A stretch of 64,000 nucleotides of DNA from Labyrinthula sp. Ha (GCA_015227615.1 JAALGZ010000002.1:2728001-2792000); one strand, 5' to 3'. Counted from the first letter of the stretch, positions 1-13,564 are shown. Notes: generated from the letters alone by a model not told the origin. A program made the numbers and translations.

Positions 1-1578
1 GGTGTTAAACTTTCTTTCCTTATATGGACGATACCTGGATTGTAGAAGCCGATGGTCTACATACTTGACGACTTCACCGAAGTTCTTAAACTCATCTGAT
101 CCAGTTCTAGTTTGTAGTTGTAGCGAGTAATACCGTATGTTGCCTGATTGATCGAACTCAGGAAACCCTTTTCTTCCTGCAGGATCGGTTTTAAAATATT
201 GAGGGGTTGTCCATGAAACGAGTAAAACAGGTTCAAAAGACTTACAGGTATTCTCAGCCTTTTCAGAGGCACAATTTGGTAGATTTATAGTAGATTGAGC
301 TTTATAAACTAAAGCTGAAAGCGAACGAGGCACTTGGGGTGGTGGGTAAATCATTATATTCCGTGTCATATGTTCCTGGAAAGAAGTACTGAAGCCGCTA
401 ATTATTTTCAAGGAGTAACGGCCAGGTTTAAACCCCTTGATAAAACTGATAAAATTTTTGTTTTTGTCATTGTTCTTTTGGGTACAGGTTCTGCATTTTG
501 TAACAGCTACTTGAGGGAAAAGTATCATTCTCCTATTACCATTGGGTTCCTCATTCGGAGGTTTAGGCATTTCATATCCTTTAAAGCCAAAACTTGTCTT
601 ACAAGAGTAGCAGCAACAACTGCATACAGCGGGAGGGCAGTCACAGTTATCCGCAGGTTTAGACTCAATAAAAAACCGCCGCTCCGGTGCTGGAAGTTTA
701 ATCTCCGGATTCACAAGTTGACATTCCTTGTTTCTGATTTCTCGTCCGTCTTCGAAACGAGACAACTGCTCAATCTTCAATGCGATAACAGCTGGTTTGG
801 CAGGTTTGTAAATCTCCAGTCCGAACTTCAACTCAATAAGTTCGTGGCCTAAGAACTTGTAAGCTAATATGTCAGGTTTAGGACACAAACTTTCCCCAAC
901 TTGAAGTTTCTTTCCAAGACCCCTTCGTCCAGATAACATTGATAACTTTCGCTTCTTAGTTGTCCGGTGACCTTTCTTGTCAGCACAACTTTGCTCGCTA
1001 TGATGAACTTGTTTAAGATGTGAAGCATAAGAACAGAATAAACAGGATTGAAGTTGCATCGACTCGGGAAGCACAAATGAATCAGGGTTGTCTATGAAAA
1101 TAGTTCCTTGAAGCGCAAAAGCTTTTACGTTTCTCATTTTAGACAAGCTTCCTTCCAGCCTGAAACTACCAAAGAATGTATTTCCAGTACCTCGCACATT
1201 GTTAGCCAGGGTATCTCTTGCTACGTGAAGGTCAAGCTGGGCATGTCTAGAGCAAAAGTCCAAATTTTCCATCCAGCCTGCCATGGAAAGGAACTCGGGA
1301 AACAAGTTGTCTGACCTTTGAGCTTTTGTTACTTCTTTTTCATCTTCTTCTCCGGTTAGGTCAATAATATCCTGTTCACCAGTTAGATTCTCCTCGAGGA
1401 GGGTATCTCCGTCGTATAACTGCCCAGAATTCCCGAGCTTGCCACAGAGTACCAAATTAGCCGCACAATCACAACATCTTCCGACTCCGTCTTTTTTCCA
1501 CCGCCATATACCTTGGAAAGTAAAATCCTCTGTGCTTTCTCCTTCTATAATCTGTCCTGCGATCTGAAGTTTTTTCAT
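1..1578 (-). CDS. Partial unknown protein with SUMO-interaction-like motif, Cys clusters and FN3-like segment
   Basis: One reading frame stays open for 526 codons from an ATG at 1578-1576 to the left window edge, so the C-terminus is missing. I do not recognise the whole protein. Residues 70-79 (DIIDLTGEED) match a classical SUMO-interaction motif: a hydrophobic core followed by acidic residues. A basic patch KKRK at 208-211 could be a nuclear signal. Cys clusters lie at 35-38 (CCDC), 179-198 (CLFC followed by HLKQVHH and a Cys) and 312-326 (CDC, then CSCCCYSC), and could bind zinc. Residues from about 412 to the edge have a proline-rich entry, a VSWTTP strand and a YYSLQLQTR strand, as in fibronectin type III domains. 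No signal peptide or membrane segment is visible. The gene is visibly more GC-rich than the AT-rich genes at 40-50 kb and 61 kb. Coding status is nearly certain; function is unknown. Confidence 0.88.
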   Translation of the reverse strand, partial: MKKLQIAGQIIEGESTEDFTFQGIWRWKKDGVGRCCDCAANLVLCGKLGNSGQLYDGDTLLEENLTGEQDIIDLTGEEDEKEVTKAQRSDNLFPEFLSMAGWMENLDFCSRHAQLDLHVARDTLANNVRGTGNTFFGSFRLEGSLSKMRNVKAFALQGTIFIDNPDSFVLPESMQLQSCLFCSYASHLKQVHHSEQSCADKKGHRTTKKRKLSMLSGRRGLGKKLQVGESLCPKPDILAYKFLGHELIELKFGLEIYKPAKPAVIALKIEQLSRFEDGREIRNKECQLVNPEIKLPAPERRFFIESKPADNCDCPPAVCSCCCYSCKTSFGFKGYEMPKPPNEEPNGNRRMILFPQVAVTKCRTCTQKNNDKNKNFISFIKGFKPGRYSLKIISGFSTSFQEHMTRNIMIYPPPQVPRSLSALVYKAQSTINLPNCASEKAENTCKSFEPVLLVSWTTPQYFKTDPAGRKGFPEFDQSGNIRYYSLQLQTRTGSDEFKNFGEVVKYVDHRLLQSRYRPYKERKFNT

Positions 1579-4500
1579 CTCGTATCTCCGTTTTGCTGTT
1601 TTTATACTCTACAAACGGACAAATGTTTACAAATTACAATCCTCGTAAAAATTATGATTTCTACGGCATGATCACGGGGAGAATTTTCATAAAATTTGAC
1701 CATATACTTAACATCACGGCATAAGTGATATATCAGTATTGTAATTCTATACCAATATAATTTCCTATTATCCATAAAAATTTCCATATATATAATAATT
1801 TTTTGTAAAGAGGAGAAAATTTATATACCTCTAATAGTTAACAACATTGACGGGAAGAATTTATTTCTTAGGTAAAAAATCAGCAAGGGCCACTTAGTAT
1901 ATATATATATATGGGAACTTTTCTTATATTTTAATAATGTATCGTTTTCCCCAGTAAATAGCGGAACTGTGATCTATATCCGATAACAGATCATTAAAAT
2001 ACCTGGTTCAGATATTTGAGTAACGTTAATGAGTTATTAGAGGAGTTTAAGTAGAAAAATAATGGAATAGAATAATATGTGTTGAAATTTACTCAGTGTC
2101 TCCTTGGAAGCAAACAGAAATCACGAAATATGAATGGGTAATCTTAGATATACCGTGTTAAAATAATGTTAATCTACCATTAGAAATATTCCTTATTACA
2201 CATAGAATACTATGATACAAATTGAAATGTTATTGGAATTTCCAGTATACAGCTATTGATATATGTATTTTAATGATCTTACACGGTGGATTTCAACAGT
2301 CTGATTTTACCAAACGATTTTACTGAATCATTTTCTTTATTGTGTGGTTAAACTTCTGCTTTTGGGCATGGAAAACTTGAAGGGTGTGTTTATTTTTTTC
2401 TGAAGGGTTTGAGTGGAATACCCGAAAAAGTAAGCCTCGGGAAACATTTAAGAGTTGCTTTAGTTATCCAATTGGGCAATATAAAAATTTACAATATATA
2501 GTAAAACCAAAGCAAATAGAAAAAGGAAAACAAAGTGAATTATATAGAGATAAGGTAGCACGAAATATCTATACATTGAAGCTTAGAATAGGTTTGATAC
2601 TCTTAAAACACAACTTAGAGATAAGACTGGTTAAACTTTGCAAAGCCTTAGCCTCCAACAAGAAAATACACGAAAAAGTCAACCTAGCTTGTAAAATAGA
2701 TTTAGATAAAATTAGAAGGATATAAAAGAAAATGATATTTTGCATAAGCGGTTTTTATGATTCTTTCGAAGAGACAACGGCCAACTATTAGAGGAGTCAA
2801 TATGTTATTTTGTGTGCTAATAAGTTACAAGGTAAGTTCCTAACTAGAAGATAAGGCCTTCAAATTGGGCTTCAGAAACAAAACTTTATGCTACAATTCA
2901 AAATAGTGATACTGCTATTAATTAAGTCGATTTATTGTTTTTTTCCTTCTTAGTTGAGTCTTTATTGGTTGGCTGAAAGAATTTTCACCTCTTAATAGCA
3001 TATTTTATCAACTAAGATTTATGAATCTCGGGAAATGTTCGGAAAAGAAGGATTCTTAGTCAGTTTTGCCTTCACGGTCATTCAATGAGTATTCCAAGAG
3101 TATTTAACACCTTTTGAATTAGCGAAACCTGACTGATGTTGCTCTAATATGAACCTGATTACCTACCTAACTTAAGGTAGATGTACCTGAGTTTATAACC
3201 AGAGTTAACTTCTATGATCGAGGTAGCAAAATAATTAAGACTCTAAGACTCAAAATTTGCTTCTTAAAAAGTAGCGTATCAGGTGAGCAGTATAGGTATT
3301 TGCCTAGAAATCTCAAACCAAAGTTTCGACAGTTTTCTATTTTCCAGATAGTATGTTTTTTTCTCTTGCTCTTTCTAACCTTTACTAAAAGTTAATGTGA
3401 GAAGAAATATCATAGTTTGTTAAGGCATACTTAAGTTTTAAGAAATCCTCCTATCGCTTGAGAAGACTTCGTAGTAAAGCAGAATTATGGCTCCACTGCT
3501 TGCTGGCTAGCTTTAACTGACCTGTCCAGAGCGCCAAGCGCAATAACTTGTAGTAAGAGTAAACTAAAACTCAAGAATTTTCAACTTAGGGCGTCAGAAA
3601 TCTATCAAGTTATCAACTTTTCTTTAATGAAAGTAAAAGCAATCTAACGGAGCTTATATCAAGCTCTTAACCAACCTTGATGCGACTGAAAATGGCTAAA
3701 AGGAAGATCCAAGAACATGAACAAGTTTCATTGATATTGACTAAAGATCTTTAACTGTATGCACAAAAATTCTCGAACAATTTCTTATCCGATACATAAT
3801 AAATAAAGGTCTTCTGAGAGTGCATTGTCCTTTCAAAAGATCTCCCCAGTGGAAATCTTCATGTAAGAGCATAACTACCATTTTGTAACTTTGCCCTAGG
3901 TAAACGACTTCAATTGACTTCTGAAACTCGGGTTTTATAAAAGGTTGATAAGTAATCATTGTTTTTAAGTAAAGTAACATGGATAATTAGACCTATATCT
4001 AAGATTCAGACGCTTAGCCTAAACGTGTGGTGGATTGAGTGCTACATGAGTATTCGCGGCCAATTGTGCAGTATGATAAATCCTAACATTTTTAGCTCAG
4101 AGCTTACATCTAATTAAAGAAGAATCCAGATTTCAAAGAAAGAAACATAATGCTTAAGGTATTTAAGTCTTAGATAATATGTCCAAGCTAAGCTTAGTTT
4201 TTGAGATGATTATTCTATGCTTCAGTTGACATTCTCAAAAGTAAAGACATTCCTTTATCTTGGATTTTTTTCGGAGTCTTGGGAATCAATCTACTAGGTC
4301 CAAAATTTTTATATCACCCCATAAAACAGAAGTATCATTATTAATTTTTTCTTTCTACCAAAAAACAATACGGATAGCTCTAAGCACTGGGGAATATGTT
4401 TGTTGAGTAGATATACAGGAATTAGTTTGGAATGAACTCCCGAAGTATGCACTTTCTTCTCTCTGTAGCTGTTATATTATACGAACTCTCAAATTTACAA

Positions 4501-7500
4501 CAGATGCTTTGATACTCCAAACAGCAAAAGGACTGCTTGATTCCTCAGCATGATTGACATAACTTAACACAATGTTTAAAATTCTTCAATTCCCATGCAA
4601 TACTACGAAGGTTAGCGCCGAATAATTATCGAGCTTATATAACACCTTGTAACACCCTCGGAATTTGAAGACATTTTGTCACAAAAGAAGTTGTAGACCA
4701 AAAGAAATCCTAAAATATATTAGGAATAGTATTTCTGCTAAGAAAATATATTCCTTTTTCTCTTGTGCCATTACTCAACTGATTTTATCATTATTTGCTT
4801 CTCTACGTGGGTGCGTCATGGTATAGTATTTAGGATGGCACAATCGTTCACTGACATCTTTTAGCAAAACCATGTTTAATTTTCAGTATTTGTATCATGG
4901 GGTAGAAAAATATCAATCCTTGAATAGATTATTGAATCTGTTCATATAACGTAAAAGTAAACAAATACTGAATTTTTCAAACTGATGCTTCAACTCATCA
5001 AAAGCGCCATAGTAGACGTGTGTAGAAACCAAATAGAGGTAAGGTGGTCATTTTTAGCACATACCATGTCTAGCTATGTAATGTCAATTCGATACCGAAT
5101 TATGTCTTTGTTGATCTCATGGATCCATTAGACTGGGTGAATTATGAATTTTTGGGTTATTTTATTTCAACAAATATAAATTTTAAAAGTTTAGCTTCTA
5201 ATAAGATAACCCAGAAAGTTAATTTCTTTGCGCTAGCTTAGATTTCCAATAGATTGATTTATTTTGCTATTTTCCATGAAAATTTATTGTTGGTTAACTT
5301 TCGACAATAATAAAATTACCTTCGTATAGTAGTTAAAACTTGATAGGTATTATGATTCTTGAGAGTAAATGTATTTTAAAAGTAAAATGATTGTGCAAGA
5401 TGCTGTTCGTGAACTGGGTCGAAAGTATCATGTAGATTCAACGGGACATCCGTAAACATATATATGATTAAATATACTTGATTTCATAGATTAATGCGCA
5501 AAGGTGCAAAGTAAGGCAACACAGCTACACAAAACACAGACAGTAAAAATTTAATACATTTTCCAAGAAAAAGCATTCTCAAATTCTAAATAACCTTCTA
5601 TTCTAATTTAACGGACCCTCGCTTAGAAGTGTGATTTCGGAAAATGTTCCTTTTGTATACCCGTCTATAGTTCATAGAACTTGAGAACTGATTTTTTCAA
5701 CAATTAATAGATGAGTTTGTTTCGTAGCACTCAGGTTGACAGAACCTTTATGCCAGAAAAAATTTCTTTATGCATGTGCAATAAAATTAGCATTCCTTAC
5801 CTTGTCCTTCAGCTAACGAAGCTTAATATAGCATTGCCAAATTGAGTATTAATGCCAAAAACCCCATTAAAGGGAGATTCTACGTTTCAGATACACACCA
5901 TTACTCTCATCCTGACATTGTAGTTGTTTTTTTTATATTTTTCATTTTTCTTATCCCCCAAGATTCCGTCAACATTAAGACTCTGCTAGTTCCAAAGGGA
6001 TTTGTTATTGCTTACATCAGTGATGTATGGATAGCTTTTCAATAAGATATTCACAGGAATATATGTTTCATAAAATGAAGGTTTGGCTTCTATTGGTAAT
6101 ATATTTAAGAAACTAGTTTATTATGGAACTCTAAGATTCCTGTTAAAATAATAAATATATATTAAACACCTGCTAATACCGATGATGTCGAAGTTTAATG
6201 GGTATTCGAAATGTTAAGTTTGATAAGAATTTTAGGAATTTAATCCAATTGGAAATTAGGTGGTAATTCTATTGGAAGTCAAAGGAATCTAGTTATTAAG
6301 AAATTACAATAATAGGAAAAGATATCATATCTTAGGTCTCTAATTTCTTCTGCAATCCCCATTACTGGTCGGTTTTCCTTTTTAAGTAACTTTGGTCTAC
6401 ATCATTTCCTTGTACATAGTAATAATTTAGTAAATTTTCATTATTTATACCCCAAAAATAACTTTTCTATCTGCTATGTTGAAGCAGGACTTGAAGCCCC
6501 TTTGCATTTTATAAGATGTAATATCCTAAATTCTATTTTCTAAAAAGTGTGATAGGATTAGTTTATTCGCCGATTTATCTTCTACATGTTGCTTATAATC
6601 TATTTGCTCAAGCTATCCACATAATAAGGTCCTCAATAAAAATATATATATCCGTTATTGAGCTTCTGTCTACACTATTTGAAATTACTTCAAATACAAT
6701 TTTTCTAAAAAATGTAGCATAGAAAGTGAGTCAAAAATACTGTTTAACTAAAATTCTAACCAAAATTAGAAATTTAATTGAATTACATATCTATTATAAT
6801 TGATTGAATATTACCTAAATTTTGATACTAAATGTTACATTTCTTGTACCACATTGCATCGTTGTGCTCGTTATCTTCAAAAAAATGTTATGTCGGAGGT
6901 TAAGATTCTAAATGAAAATTTAAGTTCCATCGATACCAGGTTTACTCTTTAGATAAGCACGGGTACTTTAATGGTTGTTGTCAATGTATATTACATATGC
7001 TCTAATTGCATGGTTCCTTCCACTTTTAAGCTCTCGCAATATACAATTATTGAACTGCAGCTTTCAGTTGCGTTCCTAATACTTGTTGCACATTAATAAT
7101 TTCTAAATAAATTCACGTGGTGTCTTACGAAGAGAATTTTGAATGTCTTTATCTAGTATCGTACAGCGGTCACTCTCCTAATAAAAACGAGTTCTTAGAT
7201 ATATTATGCTATTCCAGACTAATATACTGTAATATTCTTTTATTATACCACGATCTCGAGCTACTCGTTTCTATCAATGGGCGACTAAAGATAAAAAATA
7301 TTCACTTCCGCCTGCCTTTGTCTACAGACTGTAGAATTGTTTCTCATTCTTTCAGATAACCGGTGCATAAAATAGTCAGCATAATATGCGACTTTATTCA
7401 GATATTAATCAAGACATAGTTAACATGTTATATCTAATGTTCAAATGTGGTATCCTTTATGCCTAACTAACATTTCCTTCCTTCTTATACAATTCCTAAA

Positions 7501-10500
7501 ATTGTTTACAAACTTTTGTCATAGTTTATTTACAGTTTGTAAATTAGCTTACTGTAGGCACCAGCCTTCAATTGAGTTCTTTCAAATCATGCAAAGAGTT
7601 TACCGGACTTATATGTGAGAATCTACCTTGAATAGACTATGATGAATTAGAAATAAGACTCTTATTTGCTAAGTTGAGTTTTTCATATCGAGAAATAAAT
7701 AAGTACCATTCATCACAAAGGTATTTGTCAAGCCTAATGTATGCTTACCAGAGAGCTATAGAAATTAGCCAATCTTAATATAGACGTGACCAAGAAAATA
7801 TCCTACAAAATTTGTGTTTAGGTGCAGACAATGAACTGTTGATATAACTCTCAGAACATGTTTCACTACATGTAGTTTTCCTATTAAATAGTGAAGTTGG
7901 AATTCAACCATTGAGATGTTTAGTAAAAATTTTGAAAACCTTCAATTAGTTCAGAGAAAATATAATTCAAAAACCGAACCATACCCCTTATCACAATTAT
8001 TTACATTGCTCACTTAATTAAATAAGAACTATTAAATAGCATTAAGAGTAATGTATGACCATAGTGCTTTTTGGTTTTGCATTAATATGAAGTGCTGCTC
8101 TTATGCTTTTTTTGATATAAAATGTATTTACGTTTATATTTATATGTCTAATGATGCTACAAACACTGTGAATTTTGGGATTCTCTTGTTATAAGAATAC
8201 ATGACTCACTTGGTACCGCTATATGAATATTGTGGTGATTAAGTCCCCTTAGGCTGAATATATGTGATTAAATCATTCATTATATTAAAAAAGTTTAAGT
8301 CTTCACTTCCATACTTTTCACATTGAGTAAGGCTATAACTAGATACTTACTCTGGATCAATAACAGACCTTAACAAAAGCACTCATAATCACCAAATTTG
8401 GGACATAGTAAATGAAAATTCTATTATTCAGCCTATTTTGCCTTGCAAAATTCATTATTGGTCAGAAATTAGAAATAAGAGGAGTTTCACTCATTTAAAA
8501 CTTACAGGAAAAAATATTTTCAAAGGTTGTATTGGGAATAACATATTGCTCTTGGTCTGTTAGCGGGGTTTAGCTTGAATCTCTGATGTGTAAATTTATA
8601 ATAATCGATCTATTGTCAGACATTTCGATTGTATCAATAATATATTTTCCCAATTTAATCTGTCCTCTTTCAGGTTGCCATAGGTTACTTGCCTAGACTG
8701 TTCCATTTCACTCAAATTATTTTGGATTGTTAACGCTTATTTGTAGGATGTGTATTATTTCCGACTCCAATGAGTTTAATGAGCCATTAAATGCTTATAG
8801 TATTTTTTTCAATATTTGCGGATCGTCTTCACGGAATATGCTCTTGGCTCAAAGTTGAGACCAGTAATTTTGAGAGCTTTCGAGTAGATCTCATTCTTAT
8901 ATTCCGCTACACTTTTAGTTCTATGATAATGTTTTTTGCTTACCATATATAATGTTTTCATAACGACCCATTGGAACAATTGAGTTAATGGTTTTGCTTT
9001 GCATTATTAATTATTAATACTGATATGCTAAGCATAAATAAAGAACGTTTTATCAACTTAAGAAAAAATTTAACTTAAGCTTTCAGAAAACAGACTTGTA
9101 AGTATCAACATCAGTTACTAAGAATCACTACAAAATATTATTTGACATTCATAGATGGTTTATTGGTATATCAGTATAATTTAAACCCTTGACACATGAT
9201 AAAATGACTGTTATGAACTTTAATAATTAATTACTCGTCTGAACCAGCTGCAGAGTTCAATATAATAATTCCTTTGATCTAAAAAAACAAGTAACCTTAA
9301 TGTATAGATTTTACCAGAAATATTCCAATACCGCAATATCTTAAGCCTTTTGGATATTATCTGCACTCATTAACATAATCACCAGTAATGTGATTTATAA
9401 CTTGCTAGGTGATCCAATTACGTTTGTCTGGTTTTATGTTCTAAATAATAATCATTTTTGCTATTTAATTCGCTGGCCTATAAGCAACGAAGTAGATAAA
9501 GGGAATTTTTGGAATAATACCGGTTCTCTTTTCTGTATTTGTCATAAGTGATCTATTTATATATTGTTTTGCTTATTTGCTATGAATTTTGAGTTTCCTA
9601 GTTTGGATTATGATTTCTATTCATAGATGTTTGAAAACTATCTCGTCACTGTATATAAGCAATTTATCTTTGTGACATATAGGTTTATAAAGTTTGCTTA
9701 ACTAGATAAGTGTGATAAACATTCTTCTACACATAGAAAAGTATTCTAGTAATCAAAATAAAACAAAGGTACTCATATTAGCATAACAACGTGATAGCCC
9801 GATATCCAGCTGTGCCTTTGAACTAGCGGTCCTTTACAGAAAAGTTTTAGTCTAAAGTTTCAAATTAAGGCAAATGAACGTAAACATTAGCTTGATGTAT
9901 GTTGTTATTTTATATCATTTACAGGGGGCTCAGGAGGAAAATGTTAAAACTGGATATTCTGCTATTCCATATCTATGGAAACTACTTGACTCACTACCAG
10001 GGCTATTGTATTGTAGAAAAAAACGATTCCAAGCAATGAAGTTGCTCCTCAGAAAAATATTGCTATTAGAGCTAATTTTAGACAGGAACAATACTGAAAA
10101 CCACTTCTTCCTATTACTGGCTTTCTTTGAGCTAACCACTAACCTTCAAAAACCACATTGCTGGGGGTTAGTTTTACTTAGGGGTTTCTAAACTGATAAC
10201 AAGTTAGGTCAGTATCGAAAATTGGGTTTAGAGTTTTGTTATGAATCTGCTACTGTTTTCTTACCCCGGGAGGGAAATTAGACCGCAATAGGTTGGTCCA
10301 ATTTCCTTATCACAATAGTCTCGCCAGAGTATAGCAAGGTTCTGTGCAGAATCTAGTTTGATCAAGTTCAGTATAACTGCAGCTACGGATCAGGAATTCT
10401 TATCGACGTTTAATTAAAGGGAAAACCCCACAGTCTGATTTGTAGCTGCATCGAGTATCTGGATACCAATTGGTGAAATGAATATATTTCCACATCGTTC

Positions 10501-12106
10501 GTTGCTCATAACACGATGTCGATGGTTATTTGATGCATTATAAACCGGTTATTCCTCAAGGATTTGTCTTCTTGGCCAGCATCTCCCAAGTGAAAGTATG
10601 TTAATCTTATTACTCTTGTGTCAATCGATTCTTTATCGATCTAGTAGTGAGGAGATTTTTTGTTCTTATTAAACTAATTGCACCATACTCATCACCTCTT
10701 GTAAAACCCAGTAATGGAGGTTTTCCCTTGGACAATAACCTCTAGGGTGACGATTTTATTCCATAATAGGGTGTAACTGTTCGTAGATTCAGCTGAATTG
10801 CTTTTCTATACTTGTCGTTTTAAAATGGTTGAGGTTTTCGGTGACTCCACTTCACTGCACTTTTTTGAGCACCCTCTTGTCTCCGAGTTAAAAAATTTAA
10901 TAAAGCTCCTTTCTCTTTTCTTAGGTGTCCAAGAAAGCTAATCAATCCTTAGATCATTGGACTTAATTAAATTGGTACTAAATTAATATAGCAAAAATCA
11001 AAACTACATATACTGAGAGCAGGAAATAACTTATGTGACAATAATTTTGCTCGGTTGACGGTTATTCAAAGAATCTTACAGTTATAATGTTTGTTCTTCA
11101 TCAAGAGCTTAAGCCCTCAAGAGAGCCCCCAAAGTCTTGATAAACTGATTGTAAATTTAAAAAATTCCATAAACCAAACACTTTAATAGCAAGAACTTTT
11201 CGATCGATTGTTCAGGCGGCACTACCTTTTAACTATAACTTCAAAGGGCTCGTACCATCTAGTTAATGCCCAAGGCTTCAAAACAAGGATTCTGATTTTA
11301 TCTGCATCATTCTAAAGGAATCTTCATTATCGGAATAGTAAGAGTTGATATATTTAGAGTTCCTAGAAAAATCTATTGTGAAAATAATTTTGCTCCAGGG
11401 AATTATCTCGATAAAAGCCAATGAGAGAATCTTCTCTAGATTAAGTCCCTGATGTCATACCTCATATCCAAGATATTCAATAATAAACCCTTTGTAAAGA
11501 ATAGACTACCGAACTAGCAATACGAAAAATACTCATGTGACAGTAATCTAACTTTTTGACTGGGATATTATTAGTTACCTGCGATGATATTCTTAGTCCT
11601 CAAAATAGAGAAAAGCCTATCTACTTTGTGGTAGATGTCGTACCGAACCAAAAAATGAATTTTTGATCAAGAACTTAGTAAACTGCTCTTCATCTTTATA
11701 TTAAATAAGATGAACCGAGTGCAAATAATTCCATAACAATTCCCATTATCGGAGAGAAAGACGAAAAACTGCAGATGCCATCCACAATTCAAATTAGAAT
11801 GCAATAAAAAACAGGATCTCATTTTTTCCTCAGTTCTAATTATTATTCATGACCACATCGATGTTCTCTGTAGAGATTAAAGGCTATTTCAGATTCATCT
11901 TATTAGTTTGATACCACGAAGAGGACATCCCTGAGCCTAGATCTAAATCGTTAGATTGGCCCTGATTCAGCACATACGGGATAGTGCTGGTTAAAAACTC
12001 AAAGTATATAAACTTGTTTCTGCCCATGGCCAAAAGCTAAAAACGTCAGAGTCAATTACAGGAAATGATATCTATTTAACTTAACGTGGACCTCATAAAT
12101 AACCGA
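1579..12106. other. Gene desert, about 10.5 kb
   Basis: This AT-rich stretch is dense in stop codons in all frames. The longest open frame (2384-2725, +) starts with GTG, has low-complexity composition and resembles nothing I know. A short open frame at 9874-10191 contains an intron-like segment but gives no convincing protein. Faint degenerate repeats lie at 11.03-11.55 kb. I see no tRNA, rRNA or intact transposon. It may be decayed mobile DNA or regulatory sequence. Confidence 0.5.
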
Positions 12107-13495
12107 TTAAAACTCTCTATCAGGAAGGACGATCGGGGCAACTATTGTCCATGCAAACAATGCAGCTGCAGCCCAACTAGCCCCCGCCTTGATAAACATG
12201 GTCACTCTACCTGCATCTGCTCCATCATTCTCAATGTCCAGCTCACTAACACCCCAGTTCGTAAGTGTCATGGCCATGTAGAACGAAGCAGTGATCATAA
12301 TAAGATGAAACACATATAGCTTATCCCCTGTTTCTTCCGCTGTTGGACTTTCTTCACCAGCAAGCTCACCCTTAGTATCTGCGGCATACCTAGCACGTCC
12401 ATCATCCCCTTCGATTTCGTACGCGCCAGCTATCCCCCCACCAGCTCCTTCATCTTCTCCCCTCGTACCTTTCAATAGATTTGCGGAATTGTTACTTATT
12501 GTAAGCGCAGTCCAAACTAATGTCAAAGTTGTGAAACATAAAGAAATAAATATTTCCAAGCCGCTTTCGCCCAGATTAATGTCGAAGGGATCACAATCAG
12601 GGTCATCGGATGGATTTGAAGTAGAGGCACTGAAGATTAAGTAAGTAGTGTATGCAACTACTACTAATGCAGGACCCCATGAAGGCTGGACTTCACCCTC
12701 GGTATAGAAATTTACAGCTAAGGATCCACCGAGAAACAATATAATAAAGACCATGTTAACCGAAGCGAACCAGTCGGTCTCTTGACATCCATTATACAAA
12801 ACAAGCATTGCTATTGTTCCTCCAAATGCTGCTACGAAGAGAAGGAACATAATGGTTAGTAATGCGTACAACCAACCCTTGGACCCATCTTCAAAATCGC
12901 TGTCAATGCCACTACGTTCCAACCAGGTGTCATTCCACACAAACCCAAAGTCAATCAAAACCATAATCTGAAGGATCAAAAAGCACCCACCGACAAATCG
13001 CGCAACTTCAGTGTAGATGTCATCGTCGAAGAACTTCATGAAAAAACTCCCTATGAGAAGCCCAAAATAAAGAAGAATCTTTGCACCCCAGAATCCACGG
13101 TGAAATCCTTCTCCTAAAAGTGGTCGCCAGTTGCGCTCACCTTTAAATGTTGGCGTAGGGATTGTTCCCAGAAGCATAACGGCGAAGAAGAGTACACTCG
13201 CAAAAGACGCTCGAAGGACAGCTGCATCTCCATTACATATCTCTTCCCCAGTAATATCCTCACAGTCGACCAGCAAATTAAACAACCCATCGTCATTGTT
13301 CTCGATTTCTCCTCGACGACCCAGCCCGAAGGCAATTGCAGTTCCAATCGCGAGAAACAAAACGTAGTAAATTTTTGCCTGGTAGGGTTTCACACCAGTT
13401 GCCCCCATACTTCCCGTACAACAACAACTGAAGCAGCTTACTGCTCCGCATATGGCACTACAGACCAACCCAGGTAAGGCTAAAGCAGCTCCCAT
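12107..13495 (-). CDS. Serine incorporator family membrane protein (Serinc/TMS1/TDE1)
   Basis: A single-exon, 462-aa multi-pass membrane protein. The N-terminus MGAALALPGL, followed by the Cys-rich stretch AVSCFSCCCTG, and the C-terminus VAPIVLPDREF, ending directly at a TAA stop, are hallmarks of the Serinc family. About ten hydrophobic segments are spaced as in the family, including the FGLLIGSFFMKFF region and a central FLLFVAAFGGTIAMLVLY segment. An acidic, Gly-rich hydrophilic loop (about residues 340-385) precedes the last two membrane segments. Family members lie in the Golgi, endosomes and plasma membrane and affect membrane lipid distribution; recent work shows phospholipid scrambling, and serine incorporation into lipids was the original proposal. 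The length fits the family, so the gene looks intact. Two small membrane-protein genes lie just upstream on the same strand. Confidence 0.95.
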   Translation of the reverse strand: MGAALALPGLVCSAICGAVSCFSCCCTGSMGATGVKPYQAKIYYVLFLAIGTAIAFGLGRRGEIENNDDGLFNLLVDCEDITGEEICNGDAAVLRASFASVLFFAVMLLGTIPTPTFKGERNWRPLLGEGFHRGFWGAKILLYFGLLIGSFFMKFFDDDIYTEVARFVGGCFLILQIMVLIDFGFVWNDTWLERSGIDSDFEDGSKGWLYALLTIMFLLFVAAFGGTIAMLVLYNGCQETDWFASVNMVFIILFLGGSLAVNFYTEGEVQPSWGPALVVVAYTTYLIFSASTSNPSDDPDCDPFDINLGESGLEIFISLCFTTLTLVWTALTISNNSANLLKGTRGEDEGAGGGIAGAYEIEGDDGRARYAADTKGELAGEESPTAEETGDKLYVFHLIMITASFYMAMTLTNWGVSELDIENDGADAGRVTMFIKAGASWAAAALFAWTIVAPIVLPDREF

Positions 13496-13564
13496 TTTCT
13501 CTTTTTTCTCTTGTTTAAACGGACAGTTTCTGAAATTGGGAGTTTTGCGTATTGATTCTGAGCA

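Noticed and set aside
334-1314. Several short frames on both strands in the first 1.3 kb
   Set aside because: They overlap the continuous minus-strand 526-codon frame, which explains the low stop density.
2384-2725. 113-codon frame in the desert
   Set aside because: It starts at GTG, is dominated by Lys, Ile and Leu as expected from AT-rich DNA, and resembles nothing known.
12086-13367. Plus- and minus-strand frames overlapping Serinc
   Set aside because: They are shadows in other frames of the strongly supported Serinc gene and have no family match.
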